From NCBI GenBank assembly GCA_026417495.1, contig JAOADD010000057.1, forward strand, positions 1 to 64,000: 64,000 nt of DNA, read 5' to 3'. Numbering within the stretch: position 1 is the first letter of the stretch; every line of letters begins with the position of its first letter. This document shows positions 9,760 to 17,912 of this stretch, piece after piece. The notes beneath the pieces were generated by a model, which saw nothing but the letters and a program-made list of their open reading frames with translations, was not told the origin of the DNA and ran no database searches. The position numbers and the translations under genes are program-made. This DNA comes from Ignavibacteria bacterium (GTDB taxonomy: Bacteria > Bacteroidota > Ignavibacteria > Tepidaquicellales > Tepidaquicellaceae).

Positions 9760-10774
9760 TTTTTTAAGACTTATTTTCTTTCCAATATCAATTCTCTATG
9801 GAATTTTTATTTTGATTCGTAATTTTTTATATGATAATGACATATTGCTAAAATATAACTCTCAATGTAAAATAATATCCATTGGAAATATTAATGTTGG
9901 AGGGTCTGGAAAAACACCACTTGTAATTAAAATATCAGAACTACTTCTTGAAAAGGGATATAAAGTTGCAATAATTTCAAGGGGTTACAAGAGAAAAACT
10001 AAAGGGATGCAAATTGTTTATGACTCAAAAAATGTTATTCTAACAGTTGATGATAGTGGTGATGAACCTTATATGATTGTCGAAACACTGAAAAGAAAAT
10101 TTAATAATTTTTACTTTATTGTTTCAGAGGATAGAATCGAAGCAATCCGATATCTTGAAAGAAATTTCAAACCAAATTTTATCTTGCTTGATGATGCATT
10201 CCAACAAAGAAGGATAAAAAAGGATTTTGATTTTTTAGTAATTGACATAAATAATTTTCAGAAACACAAATTTATAAACAAAATTTTATTACCTGTAGGG
10301 AATCTGAGAGAACCAATTGGAAATATCAGGAGGAGCACAGCTATTTTCGAAAACCACAAATTCTTTAGAAATGAATCTCCACGGTTTCTAAAGAAATTCA
10401 ATAAACCCATATATAAGATTCATTACACAATTGAAGGGATTTATAATAAAGATTATAACAAGATTGATGGTAAATTTAACAGTTTGATTGCTTTTTGTGG
10501 GATAGCAGATCCAAATTCATTCAAAAATGCATTGCAAAATTATAATATAAAAGAATTTATTACTTTTGAAGACCATAAATATTACTCTGAAAATGATATA
10601 AAATATCTAAAAACAAAATATTCTACATCAGATATATTCATTACAACAGAAAAGGACTTTGTAAAAATTAGAATTTTTAATAATTTTATAGAAAAATATC
10701 CTGTGTATTTTATTAAACTTGATTTGAAAATCGAAAATGAATGCGATTTGTTTGATTCAATTATAAGCAAATAA
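9737..10774 (+). CDS. lpxK: Tetraacyldisaccharide 4'-kinase
   Basis: Phosphorylates the 4' position of the tetraacyl disaccharide to give lipid IVA. An N-terminal membrane-associating helix (about residues 8-30) precedes the P-loop GNINVGGSGKTPLV, which is characteristic of LpxK. FILLDDAFQQRRIKKDFD (about 150) is the conserved DDGFQ-like segment, and the expected FEDHK motif occurs near 275. 345 residues is typical. The ATG start lies within the 3' end of lpxB, and the two genes act on successive steps of the same pathway. Confidence 0.95.
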   Translation: MNIYSGISFLRLIFFPISILYGIFILIRNFLYDNDILLKYNSQCKIISIGNINVGGSGKTPLVIKISELLLEKGYKVAIISRGYKRKTKGMQIVYDSKNVILTVDDSGDEPYMIVETLKRKFNNFYFIVSEDRIEAIRYLERNFKPNFILLDDAFQQRRIKKDFDFLVIDINNFQKHKFINKILLPVGNLREPIGNIRRSTAIFENHKFFRNESPRFLKKFNKPIYKIHYTIEGIYNKDYNKIDGKFNSLIAFCGIADPNSFKNALQNYNIKEFITFEDHKYYSENDIKYLKTKYSTSDIFITTEKDFVKIRIFNNFIEKYPVYFIKLDLKIENECDLFDSIISK

Positions 10775-10779
10775 TAATT

Positions 10780-11556
10780 GTGAGATCATATTGTTCAAAA
10801 ATTATTCTAATTATAATAGCTTTATTCGTTTCAGAGTTTACTTTCAGTAAAACTCTTGATAATGATTCTCTTAAAGTATTGAATATTATAAAGAAGATTA
10901 ATCAAAATTCTTCTCGGATAATGAAAGTTGAACTTGAAGGGAATATTGAATATGAAAGCAATCAGAGTGGTAATTCTGGTAGCTTGTTTGCGGTTATTTT
11001 TAAACCCGATAGTTGCTATGCAAGGATAAGAGGAACTTTCGGAATAACTGGTGCTATAATGATGTTAACAAGAAAAGAATTTACTTATTATAATGCAATA
11101 GAGAACTTTGTAATAAAAGGACCTCCTACAGAAAAAAATCTTGGAATAATTTTAAGAATTTGCATATCATTTGATAATCTAATAAATATAATTACAGGTT
11201 CATTTATATTACCCGATTCATTAACAAAAGACTGTAAATACATATTTACAAATGCAGGACTTATATTCAGCAAAATAGACTCTACAAACACAAAAAAAGA
11301 ATACTGGATTGATACGACAAATTCTACAATTTTTAGAATAAAGAGTTATAACGACTCAAGCAAAGTTGATTATGAAATTAATTTTTCAGAATATAAAGTT
11401 ATTAATGGTATCAAGTTCCCTTTTTCAATAGATTTTAAAAGAGAATTAAAAAAAGAATACTTATGGTTAAAATATACAGAAGTTAATTTTAGCGTCTATG
11501 AATTCAATTATAAAATAAACATTCCCAAAAGTGCAAAAATATATATCTGGAATTGA
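10780..11556 (+). CDS. DUF4292/LolB-like exported protein
   Basis: A 258-residue protein with an N-terminal signal segment (SKIILIIIALFVSEFTFS) and then an acyl-chain-binding-like, beta-rich sequence. The order of features (SGSLFAVIFKPDSCYARIRGTFGI, a nucleation strand, then a segment about membrane-proximal potential) recalls the DUF4292 family of Bacteroidota, which is distantly LolA/LolB-like. The start is GTG at 10780, 5 bases after lpxK. No lipobox Cys is evident at the end of the signal. Position between lpxK and an EnvC-like gene suggests an envelope role, perhaps in lipoprotein or lipid handling. Family assignment is from pattern recall and is moderate. Confidence 0.6.
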   Translation: MRSYCSKIILIIIALFVSEFTFSKTLDNDSLKVLNIIKKINQNSSRIMKVELEGNIEYESNQSGNSGSLFAVIFKPDSCYARIRGTFGITGAIMMLTRKEFTYYNAIENFVIKGPPTEKNLGIILRICISFDNLINIITGSFILPDSLTKDCKYIFTNAGLIFSKIDSTNTKKEYWIDTTNSTIFRIKSYNDSSKVDYEINFSEYKVINGIKFPFSIDFKRELKKEYLWLKYTEVNFSVYEFNYKINIPKSAKIYIWN

Positions 11557-12719
11557 ATAAGACATTAACTAATTTAATAATATTATCAGTTTTATTGTTT
11601 GTAAAATATAGTTTTTCAGATGAGTTCAATCTATTATCTGATTTAGAACTACAAATAAGAACATATAAAGAAGAAATAAAGTATATTGAAAGTGTTATCA
11701 ACAACAACAATAATCTTCTAATAAATTATAAAAAAGATTTAAAAGAATACATATCACAGTTAAATCAATTAGCAAAACTCCTTGAGGGATCAGAAGTAAC
11801 AGATCTAAAAGATGAAAGTAAATTAATTGTACAGGAATTAGAATTAGCAGAACAAAGAGAAAAGCTTGAGAGGATAAAAAATTCTTATAAACAAAAAATT
11901 ATTACACTCTATAAACAAGGAGCTGATTATCCAATACAAATACTTTTTTCATCTGAATCAATTCCACAACTTTATACAAGACTTGAATATTTACAAAGAC
12001 TTTCCCAACTTAGATTAAGTGAATTCGAGAAAATTAAAACAGAATCTTTTATATTACAAGAGAAGAAAAAGTTATATAAGTTAAGTAGCAAAGATAGAGA
12101 AAAATATTTATCGGAAAAAAAGAATTACCAAAAATTAATTCTAGCAAGTAAAATACAAACAGAATCAATAATAGACTCTTTGAATTATTTAAATGAAGTT
12201 CTCTTTAGAAGAATAGAAAATATTAATAATCACATAAAACAGATTGAAACCAAGAAGCAAAATATTACACAGGAACTGAGATTCATTGTAAATCATATTC
12301 CTAATTACTCAGGGCAACCTTTTAGTTCATTAAAAGGAAAATTAATTTCTCCTGTTACAAGTGTATACATAACACAAGATTTCGGTAAAACATATAATGA
12401 ACAGACGAGAGCGATTTCCTACAATAATGGTATAGATTTTTCAATTGCAAAAGGTTCTGAAGTATACTGTGTAGCAGATGGCATTGTATTTAAAATTTTT
12501 TTCATACCAGAATTTGGTAATGTTATAATAATAAAACACGATTATCAATATTTCACAGTATATGCTGTTGTTGAAAAAATTTCGGTTGCAGAAAACGAAA
12601 AAGTAGAAGCAGGAAAAGTTATTGCAAAAACTTCTCAAAACAATATTGGACAAATATTTCATTTTGAAATATGGGAAAATAAACAACCTGTTGACCCAAC
12701 TGAATGGATAGAATGGTAA
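11553..12719 (+). CDS. EnvC-like murein hydrolase activator, degenerate M23/LytM domain
   Basis: A 388-residue exported protein with a signal segment (about 1-23), a long coiled coil (about 25-230) and a C-terminal LytM/M23 domain (about 265-388). The architecture matches EnvC, which activates cell-division amidases rather than cutting peptidoglycan itself. The LytM zinc-site motifs are altered: HxGxD is NNGID (Asn291 for the first His), and HxH is IFH (Ile368 for the first His), while Asp295 and His370 remain. This supports a regulatory role, as known for E. coli EnvC. The start is TTG in a TTGA overlap with the upstream stop. Confidence 0.85.
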   Translation: MNKTLTNLIILSVLLFVKYSFSDEFNLLSDLELQIRTYKEEIKYIESVINNNNNLLINYKKDLKEYISQLNQLAKLLEGSEVTDLKDESKLIVQELELAEQREKLERIKNSYKQKIITLYKQGADYPIQILFSSESIPQLYTRLEYLQRLSQLRLSEFEKIKTESFILQEKKKLYKLSSKDREKYLSEKKNYQKLILASKIQTESIIDSLNYLNEVLFRRIENINNHIKQIETKKQNITQELRFIVNHIPNYSGQPFSSLKGKLISPVTSVYITQDFGKTYNEQTRAISYNNGIDFSIAKGSEVYCVADGIVFKIFFIPEFGNVIIIKHDYQYFTVYAVVEKISVAENEKVEAGKVIAKTSQNNIGQIFHFEIWENKQPVDPTEWIEW

Positions 12720-13375
12720 TACCCAAATCATCAAAAGAATTTTTAGTATCAGTAATTATTTCAGTTTATAATAGAAAAAGAAAATTACTTAAAGCTTTAG
12801 AGTCAGTAATAAATCAGACTTACCAAAATATAGAAATCATTATTGCTGACGATGGTAGTACTGATGAAGTTGAAAAATCTATCTCCAAATACATATATAA
12901 ACTTGATAATATTATCTATTTTAAGCATAAAAACAGAGGTCCAGCTCTTACACTAAATAGAGGTATAAAAATTTCAAATGGAGATTATATCACATTTCTT
13001 GACTCAGACGACGAATATCTACCCGAACACATTGAAAGGAGAGTTAATATATTTTATAATAACAGCAGTTTAGATATTATTCATACTACTGCAAAGATAA
13101 TTGGGAAAGAGGAATATATGCTTGTTCCTGATGCAAATAATCCTGAAAAATTAATACACCTTAATCAATGTGTGATTGGTGCAACTATTTTTGGTAAGAG
13201 AAAGGTTTTCTTAAAATTAAATGGTTTTAAAAATATATACGCTTATGATTACGATTTAATAAAGAGAGCCTCTAAAAAATTTACAGTAAAAAAATTTGAT
13301 ATACCAACATATATTTACAACAGAAATTCAAGGGATAGTATTTTAACCAAGTATAAAAGGAAAAGTGAACTTTAA
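12704..13375 (+). CDS. Family 2 glycosyltransferase
   Basis: A 223-residue GT-A fold glycosyltransferase. The N-terminal VSVIISVYNRKRKLLKALES and IIIADDGSTDE nucleotide-binding segment, then FLDSDDEYLP carrying the DxD-like metal/donor motif, are standard GT2. No transmembrane helix is seen, so it is cytoplasmic or peripheral. The C-terminus is short compared with many GT2 proteins, but it retains an acceptor segment (GFKNIYAYDYDLIKRA). It overlaps the EnvC-like gene by 16 bases and is the last gene of the run. Donor and acceptor are unknown; LOS core or another envelope glycan is a reasonable guess. Confidence 0.88.
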   Translation: MDRMVIPKSSKEFLVSVIISVYNRKRKLLKALESVINQTYQNIEIIIADDGSTDEVEKSISKYIYKLDNIIYFKHKNRGPALTLNRGIKISNGDYITFLDSDDEYLPEHIERRVNIFYNNSSLDIIHTTAKIIGKEEYMLVPDANNPEKLIHLNQCVIGATIFGKRKVFLKLNGFKNIYAYDYDLIKRASKKFTVKKFDIPTYIYNRNSRDSILTKYKRKSEL

Positions 13376-13473
13376 CATAAAATTGTTGTTTAATAAAATG
13401 TAATGAATTCTGTATTTTTTAAAAAAAATTTTTCTTAATTTGATAAATTATTTTAAATTAAATATCTATACAT

Positions 13474-14337
13474 ATGCAAAAATTACTCTTAATGCTATTC
13501 TTTTCATTTACATTAGTAATTACATTAAATCTTTTTGCACAAACAGAAGAGGATCACATCATTTACGGTAATGAAAAATTCGATGCTGAAGATTATAAAG
13601 GTGCAATAATTGATTATACAAAAGCATTAGAAATTAATCCTAATAGTACTTCCGCTTATGTAATGCGCGGAAATTGCTATTATAACCTTGGAGAATATGA
13701 AAATGCTATCGCTGACTTTACAAAGGCACTTGAGATAAATCCAAGCCATTTAAAATCACTTTTTGCAAGAGCAAATTGCTATAGAATTATCAAGAAATTT
13801 GAAAATGCGATACAAGATTATACAGCCATTATTGAAATGGATCCAGAGAATTCAGATGCATTGGGTTTTAGAGGCATATCATATTATTCAATTCAAAAAT
13901 ATCAAGATGCACTCTCTGATTTATCCAATTCTATAAATTACAATAAAGACAATTCCCGATTTGTTTGGTATAGAGGTAAAACATATCTAAAACTTGGTGA
14001 TACAGTAAAAGCACTTGATGATATAAATAAATCAATCGAATTGAATCCCAAAAATTCATATGCATACTATGACAGAGCTGGTATTCACATAGATAAAGGT
14101 GAGTGGGATAAAGCACTATCAGACTTAAATACAGCAATTAGTCTAAATTCTAAAGATGCATCTTTCTATTATAATCGCGGTTATACTTATGAGAATTTAG
14201 GTAAATTAGCTGAAGCACTAAGTGATTACGAAACAGCATTAAATATGAATTCTAATTATGAAAGTAAACTTAAAGATAAGATAGAAGAATTAAAGACAAA
14301 GCTAACTGAGAAAAAAGAAGATAACAATAAGAACTAA
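13474..14337 (+). CDS. Exported tetratricopeptide repeat protein
   Basis: A 287-residue protein with a signal peptide (MQKLLLMLFFSFTLVITL, cleavage likely after FAQ) followed by seven to eight consecutive 34-residue TPR units. The repeats carry the usual pattern (GxxxYxxG, A at 20, P at 32), for example AYVMRGNCYYNLGEYENAI and SALYYNRG-like helices. The C-terminus is charged (KEEDNNKN-like). TPR solenoids mediate protein-protein interactions; a periplasmic scaffold is likely and no enzymatic role is evident. A 98-base AT-only gap precedes it, so it probably has its own promoter. Confidence 0.88.
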   Translation: MQKLLLMLFFSFTLVITLNLFAQTEEDHIIYGNEKFDAEDYKGAIIDYTKALEINPNSTSAYVMRGNCYYNLGEYENAIADFTKALEINPSHLKSLFARANCYRIIKKFENAIQDYTAIIEMDPENSDALGFRGISYYSIQKYQDALSDLSNSINYNKDNSRFVWYRGKTYLKLGDTVKALDDINKSIELNPKNSYAYYDRAGIHIDKGEWDKALSDLNTAISLNSKDASFYYNRGYTYENLGKLAEALSDYETALNMNSNYESKLKDKIEELKTKLTEKKEDNNKN

Positions 14338-14351
14338 ATAATCTAGTTCTT

Positions 14352-15377
14352 TTGTCAAATAATGAAAAATATATTCTAAAGTGTATAAATTTAGCCACTA
14401 ATGGATTAGGTAGAACATCACCTAATCCATTAGTAGGTTGTATTATAGTAAAAAATAATAGAATAATAGGAAGAGGATATCACAAGTATTATGGTGGAGC
14501 TCATGCGGAAATAAATGCAATCAATGATGCTTTAAAAAGAAAAGAAAATTTAGAAGGTTCAACATTATATGTAAATCTTGAACCATGCTGTCATTACGGT
14601 AAAACCCCTCCTTGTACCAATGAAATAATCAAGAATAAGATTAAAAATGTTGTTATTGGTATGGAAGACCCCAATCCACTGGTAAGTGGAAAAGGAATAA
14701 AACAATTAAGAAATGCAGGTATAAAAGTTGAATATGGAATAAAAAAGGACGAATGCATAGAATTAAACAAAACCTATATTAAAAATATATGCGATAAACT
14801 TCCCTATGTATCTTTAAAAATTGCACAAAGTATTGATGGAAAAATATCTTTAACAAATAATGAATCAAAATGGATTACTAACCCTGACTCAAGAAAATAT
14901 GTAAAAAAATTAAGAAATCAATATGATGCAATATTAATTGGCCATAACACAGCATTGTTAGATAATCCATCCTTGTTACCTGAAGATTTATCAAAAATTC
15001 CATATAGAATTGTTCTTTCAGATACCCCTGAAAAACTTCCTGCTACTCATAAACTTTTTTCTGATAAATATAGTAGTAAAACTCTTATTTTATTTTCAGA
15101 AATCAGTAAAAAAGGTTATAGGAAAATTTTGAAAACCCTATATCGAATGAATATATACAATATTCTGGTTGAAGGCGGAGCTTTCATTTTTTCTAAATTT
15201 ATTGAGTATAAACTCTTCGATGACATATTTTTATTTGTTGCAAATAAGATAATAGGTAAAGGGATTTCCCCATTTGAAATGTATTCAATTACTAATTTGA
15301 AAAAGACCCAAACACTAAAATTAAATTATTCTAAAAGAATTCAAGATGATTTATTAATTTATTATAAGAAAGGATAG
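14352..15377 (+). CDS. ribD: Bifunctional riboflavin deaminase/reductase RibD
   Basis: Second and third steps of riboflavin synthesis. The N-terminal deaminase has TSPNPLVGC, the zinc motif HAEINA and PCCHYGKTPPC (about 50-90). The C-terminal reductase starts near LPYVSLKIAQSIDGKIS and includes ILVEGGAFIFSKF. 341 residues is slightly short but complete. The start is TTG at 14352 (MSNNEK), 14 bases after the TPR gene stop. A 13-bp perfect inverted repeat (14398-14410 with 14421-14433) lies inside the early coding region, and no FMN riboswitch fits upstream. ribE follows after 4 bases. Confidence 0.95.
   Translation: MSNNEKYILKCINLATNGLGRTSPNPLVGCIIVKNNRIIGRGYHKYYGGAHAEINAINDALKRKENLEGSTLYVNLEPCCHYGKTPPCTNEIIKNKIKNVVIGMEDPNPLVSGKGIKQLRNAGIKVEYGIKKDECIELNKTYIKNICDKLPYVSLKIAQSIDGKISLTNNESKWITNPDSRKYVKKLRNQYDAILIGHNTALLDNPSLLPEDLSKIPYRIVLSDTPEKLPATHKLFSDKYSSKTLILFSEISKKGYRKILKTLYRMNIYNILVEGGAFIFSKFIEYKLFDDIFLFVANKIIGKGISPFEMYSITNLKKTQTLKLNYSKRIQDDLLIYYKKG
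14398..14433 (+). repeat. Perfect 13-bp inverted repeat within ribD
   Basis: Arms CTAATGGATTAGG (14398-14410) and CCTAATCCATTAG (14421-14433) are exact reverse complements, separated by a 10-base loop. The element lies about 46 bases inside ribD and encodes the conserved NGLGRTSPNPLVG region. No T-run follows, so it is not an obvious terminator. It could fold in mRNA near the translation start, or it could be a by-product of the protein motif. Confidence 0.85.
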
Positions 15378-15381
15378 AAGA

Positions 15382-16002
15382 ATGTTTACTGGAATAGTAA
15401 CAGATATGGGAAAAATTTTAAAGATGCAAAATATTGGTGATAGTATAAAATTTACAGTTAGACCAACAATTAAGGGTTATCTAAAAAATGTTAAAAAAGG
15501 TTCTAGCATTGCAATCAATGGTGCGTGTATGACCATTACTGAAAAGAAAGGAGATACATTTGCGTTCACCACAGTTCACGAATCATTAAGTAAAACAAAT
15601 CTTGGTGATTTAAAAATAGGCAGTTATGTTAACCTTGAAAAACCTATGCAAATTAATTCCACAATAGATGGTCATATAGTTCAAGGACATGTTGATACCA
15701 CAGGATATGTTCATAAAATTATTAAACTTAAAGATAGCTGGGAATACTATTTTACTTTTCCTGCTACCTTTAGAGATAACATTATTTATGTTGGTTCTAT
15801 AGCAATTAATGGAGTTAGCCTAACAATTGCTCAAATTATTAAAGAAACGAAAAAGGAAATTTTAATTAAAATTGCTATAATCCCTCACACATGGAAGGTA
15901 ACAAATTTCAGATATATGAAACCTGGAGATAGAGTTAATATTGAATTTGATATGTTAGGAAAGTTTGTTAAGCGAATTCTTGAGAATATAAAAATCAAAT
16001 AG
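15382..16002 (+). CDS. ribE: Riboflavin synthase alpha chain
   Basis: Dismutates two 6,7-dimethyl-8-ribityllumazine molecules to riboflavin. The start MFTGIVTDMGKI is nearly diagnostic. The two pseudo-symmetric lumazine-binding halves are visible: GSSIAINGACMTIT with TTVHESLSKTNLG in the first, and GSIAINGVSLTI in the second. HIVQGHVD links them. 206 residues is normal. A purine-rich AAGGA lies about 10 bases upstream of the ATG, making this one of the clearer ribosome-binding sites here. It is coupled to ribD (4-base gap), and its 3' end overlaps the convergent GT9 gene by 8 bases. Confidence 0.96.
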   Translation: MFTGIVTDMGKILKMQNIGDSIKFTVRPTIKGYLKNVKKGSSIAINGACMTITEKKGDTFAFTTVHESLSKTNLGDLKIGSYVNLEKPMQINSTIDGHIVQGHVDTTGYVHKIIKLKDSWEYYFTFPATFRDNIIYVGSIAINGVSLTIAQIIKETKKEILIKIAIIPHTWKVTNFRYMKPGDRVNIEFDMLGKFVKRILENIKIK

Positions 16003-17023
16003 AGTTAATAATTTCATTGTATATTTTTTCTTCTTCTATTCTTTCAAAACATTCGAAAGTTTTTATAGGGCACTTTTTTCCACCATGTATAGAACAAGGT
16101 CTACATTTTAAACCCTTTGTTTCAAATATTACATCATTCTTCCCGTAAGGATAAAATCCAAACTCAGGTACTGTTGCACCGAAGACAGCAATTACTTTAG
16201 TCCCAACAGCATTTGCTAAATGCAATGGTGCTGAGTCATTAGTTAAAATAAGCTTTGAGCGCCTAATTAATTCAGCTGATTGGAGAATATTTAGTTTTCC
16301 TGCTGCTATGTTTATATTTTTATTTTCTGTTTTATCCAAAATATATTTCGAAATTTCAATATCCCCTTTCCCTCCAACGAAAATTACTTTAATATCCTGT
16401 TTTGCTAATAAATCAAGAACTTTTATGAGCTTATGAGGAGGGAACTGCTTGGTGTACCATATAGTTCCAGGTGCAACAGTAATAAAATTATCATTTTCTG
16501 CAATGTTAAACCTTTTCAAAAGAAGTTCTACTATTTTTTTGTCTTCTTCCGAAATATTAAGTTCAGGTTTTACTATTTCAGTTTCTTTGATTCCTAAAGG
16601 CTCCAACAGCATTAGATTTCTCTGTATTTCATGAACATTTTTCTTATAAGGTATTCTTCTGTCATACAAGAAACTCATTGTGGAGTTATCAAAGGAAATA
16701 GTCAACTCCGATTTAGAAAAATATGATAGTAAAGTACTTCTCAGCGAACGATGTGGAGAGATTATTGCATCGTAGCGCCTAAACTTAATACGATTAGCGA
16801 GCATTTTGAATGAACTGTAACCTTTATCCTTACCATGCTTATCATAAACAATAGTATTATCTACATATTTGCTACTTTTGACTATGATACTCGTTTTAGG
16901 AATACATAAGAAATCTACTTCAGCATCTAACTTATTTTTTAATACTTGTGCAACTGGTAATGTTAAAACCACATCACCTATATATGCTGTCTGAATAATC
17001 AAATACCTCGGTTGCATTTGCAT
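15995..17023 (-). CDS. Family 9 glycosyltransferase (heptosyltransferase-like)
   Basis: A 342-residue GT-B enzyme of the ADP-heptose:LPS heptosyltransferase family, acting on the LOS inner core at the cytoplasmic face. The N-terminal RYLIIQTAYIGDVVLTLP is the family start; a C-terminal segment ILTNDSAPLHLANAVGTKVIAVFGAT matches the conserved donor-binding TxDSGxxH region. A Cys-rich tail (LKCRPCSIHGGKKCP) is common in GT9. It overlaps the upstream acyltransferase by 50 bases. It is last in the xseA-to-GT9 run and convergent with ribE. The exact sugar transferred cannot be read. Confidence 0.9.
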   Translation of the reverse strand: MQMQPRYLIIQTAYIGDVVLTLPVAQVLKNKLDAEVDFLCIPKTSIIVKSSKYVDNTIVYDKHGKDKGYSSFKMLANRIKFRRYDAIISPHRSLRSTLLSYFSKSELTISFDNSTMSFLYDRRIPYKKNVHEIQRNLMLLEPLGIKETEIVKPELNISEEDKKIVELLLKRFNIAENDNFITVAPGTIWYTKQFPPHKLIKVLDLLAKQDIKVIFVGGKGDIEISKYILDKTENKNINIAAGKLNILQSAELIRRSKLILTNDSAPLHLANAVGTKVIAVFGATVPEFGFYPYGKNDVIFETKGLKCRPCSIHGGKKCPIKTFECFERIEEEKIYNEIINSI

Positions 17024-17912
17024 TTATAGATTTAATATTTTTAAATCTTCTATGAAACCAAAGCCATTGGCTTGGCTCTTCCCTGATACATTCTTCTAAA
17101 GAATTCTGTAATCTTTGTGTCAATTCATCTATATTCTCTTTATTATACTCTTTTAAATCAGAGAAATCAATTTTTTTAGAATATAAATTATATTTTAAAT
17201 TTTTATCTCGTCTAAAGTAGGCAAAAATTAATTCAGTTTTATACTTGAGTGCAAACTTTGCTGCTCCACTAAATGAAGATACATTAACATTAAAAAAATT
17301 TACATAACTTGAATAATCAGGATGTGCAGATTGATCAATTAACATCATAATAACTTCATTTTTTTTTAACCTTTCATATACTTCTCTCAAAGAAACTCCA
17401 ACCTCAATAGCTTGATATTTGAATTTATTTCTTAAATAATTTATCCTTTCATTTACAAATAAATTTGATTGTGTTTTCACTATGCAACTTGCCCTAACAG
17501 GAATCTGAGTTGCAATATATCCTCCAAAATATTCCCAATTCGAATAATGCCCACTGGCAATAATTAATCCTTTCTCTTTATTTATGCAATCTTGAATCAA
17601 TGATAAATCACCATTAATTACAGAAGAGTAGAGTTTTTTGCTTGAAAGGAAAAACATATATAATATTTCCAGAATCACTATGCAAATATTAACGTAAGCT
17701 AATCTAGCAATATTAGATTTCCACTTTTTATCTTTTTCAGGATAACACAAATCTAAATTTGTTTTTAAGATCTTCTTTCTAATTGGTAATAAAAGATATA
17801 TCAAATTCCCAAGTATGACTGCAAATCTTCTAACAACATCTAAAGGGAAAAAACTTATTATTACAGATAATTGTATGAAAAGGAAATAAATAATCTTATG
17901 TGAAATTTTCAT
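16974..17912 (-). CDS. Lipid A acyltransferase, LpxL/HtrB family
   Basis: A 312-residue inner-membrane acyltransferase that adds secondary acyl chains to lipid A. An N-terminal hydrophobic segment (about 8-40) is followed by the catalytic HX4E motif, read as SGHYSNWEYFGG near 120. MMLIDQSAHPD and the C-terminal PSQWLWFHRRFK, conserved in LpxL/LpxM proteins, are also present. Its ATG overlaps the miaB stop (ATGA). Together with lpxB and lpxK elsewhere in the window it completes several late lipid A steps. Acyl-chain specificity is not predictable by eye. Confidence 0.92.
   Translation of the reverse strand: MKISHKIIYFLFIQLSVIISFFPLDVVRRFAVILGNLIYLLLPIRKKILKTNLDLCYPEKDKKWKSNIARLAYVNICIVILEILYMFFLSSKKLYSSVINGDLSLIQDCINKEKGLIIASGHYSNWEYFGGYIATQIPVRASCIVKTQSNLFVNERINYLRNKFKYQAIEVGVSLREVYERLKKNEVIMMLIDQSAHPDYSSYVNFFNVNVSSFSGAAKFALKYKTELIFAYFRRDKNLKYNLYSKKIDFSDLKEYNKENIDELTQRLQNSLEECIREEPSQWLWFHRRFKNIKSINANATEVFDYSDSIYR

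Noticed and set aside
14338-14351. FMN riboswitch upstream of ribD
   Set aside because: Only 14 bases separate ribD from the TPR gene, and no FMN aptamer motif is present.
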